DNA of 11,211 nt from Collinsella sp. (GTDB lineage: Bacteria; Actinomycetota; Coriobacteriia; Coriobacteriales; Coriobacteriaceae), in contig JAHAAK010000055.1 in NCBI GenBank assembly GCA_018376905.1, positions 1 through 11,211 of the forward strand, read 5' to 3'. This document shows, one piece after another, positions 6,642 to 11,211 of this stretch. The notes beneath the pieces are model-generated. The model worked only from the letters and a program-made list of their open reading frames with translations. It made no database searches and was not told the DNA's origin. The position numbers were made by a program, and so were the translations under genes. Every line of letters starts with the position of its first letter. The stretch's first letter is position 1.

Positions 6642-6670
6642 TTGCACTTTAGCGTGCGACAGCGGATAAT
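6642..6670 (+). promoter_or_regulatory. Candidate proximal promoter of the DAHP synthase gene
   Basis: TTGCAC (6642-6647), a 17-bp spacer and GATAAT (6665-6670, 5/6 to consensus). The predicted transcript start near 6677 leaves a ~48-nt leader to the ATG at 6725. The -35 match is weak, so the call rests on the -10 box, spacing and position. Confidence 0.4.
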
Positions 6671-6724
6671 GCCGAGCATTCGACAATACGCTTATTGCTC
6701 TTTCTATAGATTGAGGAGACCCCT

Positions 6725-7756
6725 ATGGCCATGGAATTCAAACGCAGGCTGCCGATCCCCATGGAGATCCGCGAGGAAATGCCACTTTCTGCCGAGCTTA
6801 CCGCCAAAAAGCAGGCATTTGACGCCGAGGTCGCCAAAGTCTTTACCGGCGAGGACGCACGTAAGGTGCTCATCATCGGCCCGTGCTCTGCCGACCGCGA
6901 GGATTCGGTGCTCGAGTATATGAACCGACTGGCCAAGACCGCCGAAGAGGTCAAGGACAAGCTCATCATCATTCCGCGCGTCTACACCAATAAGCCGCGC
7001 ACCAAGGGCACCGGCTACAAGGGTCTTCTGCACAACCCCAACCCCGAGGCTCCCGACGACCTGCTCGAGGGCGTCAAGGCCATCCGCCATATGCACCTGC
7101 GCGTTATTGAGGAAACGGGCTTCTTCACCGCCGACGAGATGCTCTATCCGTCCAACTACCAATACCTCGTTGACCTGCTGAGCTATGTTGCCGTGGGCGC
7201 ACGCTCGGTCGAAAACCAGGAGCATCGCCTGGTGTCGAGCGGCATTTCGGTACCCGTCGGCATGAAGAATCCCACTGCCGGCTCTACCACCGTTATGCTC
7301 AACTCCATTTACGCCGCCCAGGCGCACCAGAGCTTCATCTTCCGCAACTGGGAGGTCGAGTGCGACGGCAATCCGCTCGCGCACGCCGTTATGCGTGGCT
7401 ACATCGGTCTCGATGGGCGCACCTACCCCAACTACCACTACGAACACCTGGAACGTCTGGCCGAGCGCTATACCGAGCACGCCGGCTATGCCAATCCGGC
7501 GGCGGTCATCGACTGCAACCACGACAACTCGGGCAAGCGTCCGCTGGAGCAGTATCGCATTTGCAAGGAGGTACTCGACAGCTGCCGCCGCAACGAGTCC
7601 ATCTCCAAGCTGGTCAAGGGCTTTATGATCGAGTCCTACCTGGAGGACGGCAACCAGCCGGTCGACGGCGGTGTCTTTGGCAAGTCGATCACCGACCCGT
7701 GCCTGGGCTGGGAAAAGACCGACTACCTCATCCACGAAATCGCGGAACGTATTTAG
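6725..7756 (+). CDS. aroF: 3-deoxy-7-phosphoheptulonate synthase (DAHP synthase, type I)
   Basis: A 343-residue enzyme of the AroF/AroG/AroH family (E. coli AroG has 350), condensing phosphoenolpyruvate and erythrose 4-phosphate in the first step of the shikimate pathway. Visible motifs: IIGPCSA with metal-ligand Cys54, the substrate loop KPRT (90-93), GARSVENQ from 158 (Arg160), KNPTAGS, DCNHDNS with metal-ligand His266, the ESYLEDGNQ stretch with metal-ligand Glu303, and KSITDPC with metal-ligand Asp324. All four metal ligands are present, so it should be active. GAGGAG at 6713-6718 sits 6 nt before the chosen ATG; an in-frame ATG two codons later is less well spaced. It stands alone, with no other aro genes adjacent. 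Feedback specificity (Phe, Tyr or Trp) cannot be read reliably, so aroF stands here for the family rather than the Tyr-sensitive isozyme. Confidence 0.93.
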   Translation: MAMEFKRRLPIPMEIREEMPLSAELTAKKQAFDAEVAKVFTGEDARKVLIIGPCSADREDSVLEYMNRLAKTAEEVKDKLIIIPRVYTNKPRTKGTGYKGLLHNPNPEAPDDLLEGVKAIRHMHLRVIEETGFFTADEMLYPSNYQYLVDLLSYVAVGARSVENQEHRLVSSGISVPVGMKNPTAGSTTVMLNSIYAAQAHQSFIFRNWEVECDGNPLAHAVMRGYIGLDGRTYPNYHYEHLERLAERYTEHAGYANPAAVIDCNHDNSGKRPLEQYRICKEVLDSCRRNESISKLVKGFMIESYLEDGNQPVDGGVFGKSITDPCLGWEKTDYLIHEIAERI

Positions 7757-7783
7757 TTACGCGGTTTTACCAAACCGCGTAAC
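7756..7783 (+). terminator. Stem-loop at the end of the DAHP synthase gene
   Basis: GTTACGCGGTTT (7756-7767) and AAACCGCGTAAC (7772-7783) form a perfect 12-bp stem with a TACC loop. The first base is the last base of the stop codon. No T-tract follows, so it is either a weak terminator or a 3'-end stability hairpin. Confidence 0.55.
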
Positions 7784-7831
7784 GGCTCGACGCTGCAAAC
7801 CCACCAGGGCGGCAATCTGCCTTTCAACTTC

Positions 7832-7860
7832 GGCGGCATGATCAAAAGATCGATGCCGCC
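7832..7860. terminator. Convergent-region hairpin
   Basis: GGCGGCAT-GATC (7832-7843) pairs with GATC-G-ATGCCGCC (7848-7860) around AAAA: 12 pairs with a single bulged G. It lies between the convergent DAHP synthase and aguA genes, so it may stop transcription from either side. No long T-tract follows on either strand. Confidence 0.45.
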
Positions 7861-7918
7861 TCGTTTCAAGGCACCTTGCTCGCTCTGGCGGGTTTTCGCT
7901 GACGTTTTTTCGACCTGC

Positions 7919-7942
7919 ATTGTTGCCAAGGTTGGCACCAAT
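7919..7942. repeat. 24-bp near-perfect palindrome
   Basis: ATTG-T-TGCCAA (7919-7929) and TTGGCA-C-CAAT (7932-7942) flank a GG centre; 10 of 11 positions pair. It looks like a dimeric-protein site, yet it lies between gene 3' ends rather than upstream of a gene. A hairpin in read-through RNA or an old recombination site are alternatives. Confidence 0.45.
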
Positions 7943-7968
7943 GACTAATGCGGTAACTAGCTACGTCG

Positions 7969-8070
7969 GTCCGCTTGACCGGCTGGGTTTCCGAGGTGCC
8001 CCAGGTCGCCGCGAGCGACGGTTTGAGCGGCGAGATGGGGTGCCTCGGGAAGCCGGACGATTAAGCGGAC
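7969..8070 (+). other. ~102-nt multi-helix hairpin at the aguA 3' end
   Basis: Nested pairings build one long arm: GTCCGCTT/AAGCGGAC (7969-7976/8063-8070), CCGGC/GCCGG (7979-7983/8052-8056), a 16-pair helix (7988-8003/8036-8051) and TCGCCGC/GCGGCGA (8006-8012/8027-8033) closing a 14-nt loop. Three pairs in the 16-pair helix are G-U when read on the plus strand and would be A/C mismatches on the minus strand, so plus-strand RNA folds better. The outer arm covers the aguA stop codon and its last codons. It may be a bidirectional terminator, an antisense or structured RNA, or a palindromic mobile repeat. No known RNA family was recognised. Confidence 0.55.
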
Positions 8071-9266
8071 GGTTCCTGCTGCGTAATGCAGTGGATATTT
8101 CCACCACCGAAGACGACCTGCTCGGACTGAACGCCGACGCACTTGTAGACGCCCTCGCCCCAGACCTCGTCGTAGATCTTCTGGAGCGTGTCAACGGCAA
8201 GCTGATCGTTCTCGTCGCCGTACTGCGGGACGATAACGCCGTGGTTGGTGACCAGGTAGTTCATGTAGGAGGCGATCAGCGGCTCGTCGGCAACGCGCGG
8301 CTCGGCGTTCTCGTCGGCGTCGATGGTGTCGCAGGAAGCCTGGTCCATGAACAGCGGGTTCACAGGCATGCAGAGCTTGTAGACCTTCATCTTGCGGCCC
8401 TTGGCGTCAACGGCGTTGGAAAGGGTCTCGTAGACAGCATGGCACTGCTCGTAGAACGGATACTCGGGATCGTCAGTCCAGATGCAGGCCATGACGCCCG
8501 GAGCGATGAACGTGGCGACGTCATCGATGTGACCGTTGGTCTCCTCGGGGTCGATGCCCTCCTTGACCCAGATGACCTTCTCGACACCCAGATAATCCTT
8601 GAGGTGTTCGTCCATATAGGCGCGAAGCTCCTCGCTCCAGGGCTCGAACTTCCTCTTGAACTTGGGCCAGATGGACTCGGGATCCTCTTCCTCCTCCAGA
8701 ACCGCAGAGCAGGTGCGGCCCGGGGAAAGCAGGCACTGGTCGGTCACGACCACGGTACCTTCGCCGTCGACGGTGATGGAACCGCCCTCGAGGATCATGT
8801 CATCGGGACGATAACGACGACAGCCGGAAAGCTCAGCCATCTTAAGGGCGATCTGCTCGTCCTTGTCCCACGGGAAGTACAGGCCGTCGACAAGACCGCC
8901 ATAAGCGTTGAAGTGCCAGTGGTTGGCGCGCTTATCGCCCTTGCCGTTGATAACAAAAGTGGCAGCGGTGTCGCGGAACCAAGCGTCGTCGGTGGTCATC
9001 TCGATAACGGTAACGTTCTCGTCTTCCTCAAAGACGGCCTTGCAGTTGGCGTAGTCGGCCTGATTGACGCATATGGTAACCGGAGTGAACTCGGCAATAG
9101 CGCGAGCGATGGCGGCATACTGCTTCTGAGCCGGCTTGGCGCCATGGGCCCAGGTATCGGTGCGATGGGGCCAGCCCATCCACACGCGATCCTGCGGAGC
9201 GAACTCAGCAGGCATAAAGTAGCCGTCGGCCTTAGGGGTGGACTCGGACTCGGTGATCGTACGCAT
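8061..9266 (-). CDS. aguA: Agmatine deiminase
   Basis: A 401-residue cytoplasmic hydrolase converting agmatine to N-carbamoylputrescine and ammonia. It matches the Enterococcus AguA pattern throughout: PAEFAPQDRVWMGWPHR (19-35), DDAWFRD (93-99), FNAYGGLVDGLYFPWD, DDMILEGGS, GIDPEETNGHIDD with catalytic-type His246, IASYMNYL, PQYGDEND, and GGGNIHCITQQEP with the nucleophile Cys393. The ATG at 9266 has GGAGG 7 nt upstream; an extension to 9431 is not conserved. It is about 35 residues longer than the 365-residue Enterococcus enzyme, mainly through an insert near 190-214 starting LEEEED. It lies downstream of the AguD-like antiporter on the same strand, 285 bp apart, which supports the assignment. 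aguB and aguC are not adjacent. Its last codons fall in a large hairpin. Confidence 0.95.
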   Translation of the reverse strand: MRTITESESTPKADGYFMPAEFAPQDRVWMGWPHRTDTWAHGAKPAQKQYAAIARAIAEFTPVTICVNQADYANCKAVFEEDENVTVIEMTTDDAWFRDTAATFVINGKGDKRANHWHFNAYGGLVDGLYFPWDKDEQIALKMAELSGCRRYRPDDMILEGGSITVDGEGTVVVTDQCLLSPGRTCSAVLEEEEDPESIWPKFKRKFEPWSEELRAYMDEHLKDYLGVEKVIWVKEGIDPEETNGHIDDVATFIAPGVMACIWTDDPEYPFYEQCHAVYETLSNAVDAKGRKMKVYKLCMPVNPLFMDQASCDTIDADENAEPRVADEPLIASYMNYLVTNHGVIVPQYGDENDQLAVDTLQKIYDEVWGEGVYKCVGVQSEQVVFGGGNIHCITQQEPSA

Positions 9267-9531
9267 AAGATTTCCTCCAAATCGAACGATCGCTTGCTGC
9301 AGGCGGATTACCCGCAGCCTAAAACCAAGAGGTGGCGGACGCCCGTTCCCCGGCAAAGGTCGGGGCGCCCGGCGCCGGTTTTCACGGAGTCGCACCGGCA
9401 AGCGACGACGTAACCTGGCGCGCGGAGACAAAACGCACGAAGGATACGGAAGAGAGATTGGGGCGGGCGGTGGTTACCAGAGCTATCGTTCACACCCACC
9501 CCGGGGAATGGTCAAGTAGCGAGGAGGGTTG

Positions 9532-9552
9532 GAGCCCCGAATCCGGGTGCTC
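9532..9552 (-). other. Hairpin at the aguD stop codon
   Basis: GAGC-CCCG (9532-9539) pairs with CGGG-T-GCTC (9544-9552): 8 pairs with one bulge. It overlaps the first base of the antiporter's stop codon on the minus strand and has no T-tract after it. It could partly separate aguD and aguA expression or protect the upstream mRNA. The rest of the 285-bp gap to aguA is GC-rich, with a possible TTGACC -35-like hexamer but no convincing -10 box. Confidence 0.3.
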
Positions 9553-10991
9553 TAGTCCTCTTCGGCCTCGGCGGCCTCCTCAGCGAGACGCTGAGCAGCC
9601 AGCTCGGGGGTGAGACCCTTGTACTCGGTCTCGCGACCCTTAGCACTGACGACGCGGACAACCTCGCCAATAAGCAAAAGCACGATGAAGATAACGATCA
9701 TCGGGACCTTATCGCCAATCTCATCGACAGAGAACGGAATCAGCGTTGCAACGATAGCCAGAATCAGCTCGATGCAGGGAATAGCCAGCATGACCTTCAT
9801 CATGGCACCCTTAAACGGGAACGTGAAGATGCGCTCGCGGTTCGGGTCGTTCTTGCGAAGGTTGAGGAACGCCGGGAACATCGGGATATAAGTGAGCAGC
9901 AGAAAGACGACGGAGGTGCCGAAGAGCATCCAGAAAACACCGTTGGAGATGGCGTCAATGGGAACCAGCTGCAGGCACAGCACCAGGGAGGCAACGATGG
10001 CGTTGACCAGGTTGGCGCCGTTGGGCATATCGTCATCCGAGATCATCGAGGCAAAGACCTTGGGCATGTTGCCGTGCTCGGCAGCGTAGCGAGCAACGGA
10101 GTTGACACCAAAGGACCAAGCAGCCATGTTGGCAAACAGGGTGATCAGGAAGGCGATGCAGATGATCTTAAAGATCATGGAGTCGCCCACCATGGTCTGG
10201 ACAGCGTAGATCATGCCGTAGTCGGGATCGATGGAATCGGCCGGCACAGCAGCGCCGATGCCAAAACCAGCGAACAGGTAGATCACGGCGATAGACAGGC
10301 CGCCAACGATGATAGCCTTGGGGATATCGCGAGCGGGATCGGCCATATCGTCGGTCATGGTGCAGATGACCTCGAAGCCCATGAAGTTAAAGATGATGAT
10401 CGACAGGTAGCCGAGCGCGTTGGTGTTGGTGAGCTCGGGCAGGAAGGTGGTAGCGGACATGTCGTTCGCAAAACCGTTCTCCATGGCATACCAAATACCC
10501 AAAGCGCCGACGATAACGGCAACGGCAACCTTGATGATGGCGCCGCCGTTCAGGACCCACTCGGAGTCGGCCGCCTTGGAGCGACCCATGAGGTAGACGA
10601 TCCACACAAAGGCAAGATCGATACCCAACTTGGCGATCAGATTGAACTCGACGCCAAAGACCATGCCCAGAATGTCGGGGAACATGGTAGCCAGCGAGGC
10701 GATCCACAGCGGGTAGTTAACCCAGTAGTAGTACGAGATGCGGGCGCCCCACTTGTCGCCCAGGCCATCACGTACCCAGTCGTAAATGCCGCCCTCGCCG
10801 TCATAGGTGGTGCCGAGCTCGGCAACGACCATGCCATAAGGGAGCAGGAAGGTCAGGATCAGGAAGATCCACCAGAAGAACTGCTGGTTGCCAATGGCAG
10901 CAGCGGGAGCGGCGGCCTCGCAAACGAAGACGACGCAGATGATGGTCGAAATGACCGTCAAGAAGGATAGCTTCTTCTTTCCGTCGCTCAT
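9552..10991 (-). CDS. aguD: APC-family amino acid/polyamine antiporter, AguD-like (agmatine:putrescine)
   Basis: A 479-residue integral membrane protein of the APC superfamily with about 12 hydrophobic segments. The N-terminal segment EAAAPAAAIGNQQFFWW (from residue 25) is the conserved TM1 region. The following PYGMVVAELGTTYDGEGG and YDWV motifs match AguD-type agmatine/putrescine exchangers. The GFEVICTMTDDMADPARDIPKAI stretch matches the APC TM6-TM7 loop. The cytoplasmic C-terminus is short and acidic (EEAAEAEED). The ATG at 10991 has AAGGAG 6 nt upstream. Its place directly upstream of aguA gives the substrate assignment: it probably imports agmatine in exchange for putrescine or carbamoylputrescine. 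A glutamate/GABA or other amino acid exchanger is the alternative. The gene is intact. Confidence 0.82.
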   Translation of the reverse strand: MSDGKKKLSFLTVISTIICVVFVCEAAAPAAAIGNQQFFWWIFLILTFLLPYGMVVAELGTTYDGEGGIYDWVRDGLGDKWGARISYYYWVNYPLWIASLATMFPDILGMVFGVEFNLIAKLGIDLAFVWIVYLMGRSKAADSEWVLNGGAIIKVAVAVIVGALGIWYAMENGFANDMSATTFLPELTNTNALGYLSIIIFNFMGFEVICTMTDDMADPARDIPKAIIVGGLSIAVIYLFAGFGIGAAVPADSIDPDYGMIYAVQTMVGDSMIFKIICIAFLITLFANMAAWSFGVNSVARYAAEHGNMPKVFASMISDDDMPNGANLVNAIVASLVLCLQLVPIDAISNGVFWMLFGTSVVFLLLTYIPMFPAFLNLRKNDPNRERIFTFPFKGAMMKVMLAIPCIELILAIVATLIPFSVDEIGDKVPMIVIFIVLLLIGEVVRVVSAKGRETEYKGLTPELAAQRLAEEAAEAEED

Positions 10992-11064
10992 GATGAGCTC
11001 CTTCGCTCAGTCTTGGACAAATCGAGACCCTTAAGATATTAAGACAATTGCCAAGCCTCGGTGA

Positions 11065-11097
11065 GCGGGCGACAGGAGACGAGCATCCGCCGCCCGC
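11065..11097. promoter_or_regulatory. Hairpin upstream of aguD
   Basis: GCGGGCG (11065-11071) and CGCCCGC (11091-11097) are perfect 7-bp arms with a 19-nt loop, about 75 bp upstream of the antiporter start. It may be a leader structure or an operator. A clear promoter was not found between it and the gene; TAATAT on the minus strand near 11037-11042 is a possible -10 box with a poor -35. Confidence 0.3.
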
Positions 11098-11117
11098 AAA
11101 CGCGCTTCTACGATCAG

Positions 11118-11205
11118 AACCACCCTTAAAAAGGGTGGTTTGCTCTTAGGGTATAACCCACGGGCCCCGGGCTCGCGTCTAAAGGCGCGGGCCCGGACTT
11201 CGTCC
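11118..11205. mobile_element. Right-edge hairpin cluster, IS200/IS605-end-like
   Basis: Consecutive inverted repeats: AACCACCCTT/AAGGGTGGTT with an AAA loop (11118-11127/11131-11140), GGGT/ACCC (11149-11152/11156-11159), CCGGGCTCGCG/CGCGGGCCCGG with one G-U pair and an 8-nt loop (11167-11177/11186-11196) and GGAC/GTCC (11195-11198/11202-11205). The order (CCACCC-GGGTGG-TTT hairpin, long GC-rich hairpin, small GAC/GTC hairpin) parallels the left-edge cluster. Such arrays are usual at IS200/IS605 ends. No transposase is visible and the window ends 6 bp later. A terminator for a gene beyond the window is the main alternative. Confidence 0.4.
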
Positions 11206-11211
11206 AGGCCT

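Noticed and set aside
6330..6686. 118-codon open frame on the minus strand between the ABC operon and the DAHP synthase gene
   Set aside because: It has no recognisable domain, runs through the repeat copies and the candidate promoters, and has no good ribosome binding site. It looks like repeat-derived read-through.
6704..7735. 343-codon open frame opposite the DAHP synthase gene
   Set aside because: Antisense shadow; the plus strand carries the complete DAHP synthase motif set.
7920..9413. 497-codon open frame on the plus strand opposite aguA
   Set aside because: It is the antisense shadow of the well-conserved aguA gene in high-GC DNA; its translation has no family resemblance.
9290..9420. 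Possible structured RNA or tRNA between aguD and aguA
   Set aside because: Several GC-rich pairings exist, but no cloverleaf, no TTC-containing T-arm in the correct place and no CCA end; nothing beyond small hairpins is supported.

Overview
The window reads as an accessory stretch of a high-GC, anaerobic gut-type actinobacterium. Gene families, codon use and intergenic repeats suggest Collinsella or a close relative in the Coriobacteriia. That placement is inference from familiarity, not from a marker gene.

Layout, left to right. (1) The left edge holds nested hairpins resembling the end of an IS200/IS605-type element. They abut a truncated 2-keto-3-deoxygluconate permease (kdgT-like, minus strand), and upstream of that lies an intact short-chain dehydrogenase (minus, 432-1181). 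Together these look like a broken hexuronate/ketodeoxygluconate use operon. (2) A divergent intergenic region follows, with a palindrome on a candidate -10 box and a long leader hairpin. (3) Next is a tightly overlapping plus-strand operon: a MarR-type repressor (1472-1921), an ABC exporter half with a large extracytoplasmic insert (1918-4287) and a second ABC exporter half (4287-6143). It is closed by a strong terminator. The two ABC proteins carry complementary degenerate and intact nucleotide-site residues, the signature of an asymmetric heterodimeric exporter such as BmrCD, LmrCD or TM287/288. (4) A 580-bp gene-poor region contains an inverted pair of ~49-bp repeats, further palindromes and two candidate promoters. 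It precedes (5) a single-gene unit for a type I (AroF/G/H) DAHP synthase (6725-7756), the entry enzyme of the shikimate pathway. (6) The convergent intergenic region 7757-8060 is packed with inverted repeats, including a ~102-nt multi-helix hairpin that overlaps the end of the next gene. (7) On the minus strand are agmatine deiminase aguA (8061-9266) and, upstream of it, an APC-family antiporter resembling AguD (9552-10991). These import agmatine and convert it to N-carbamoylputrescine. The usual partners aguB and aguC are not in the window. (8) The right edge again carries a cluster of strong hairpins with a layout similar to the left edge.

No rRNA, tRNA or CRISPR array was seen. The best candidates for a second look are the exporter with its ectodomain, the dispersed inverted repeats around 6.2-6.6 kb, the large structured element at 7969-8070, and the IS-like hairpin clusters at both edges. 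No clearly new biological system was identified.
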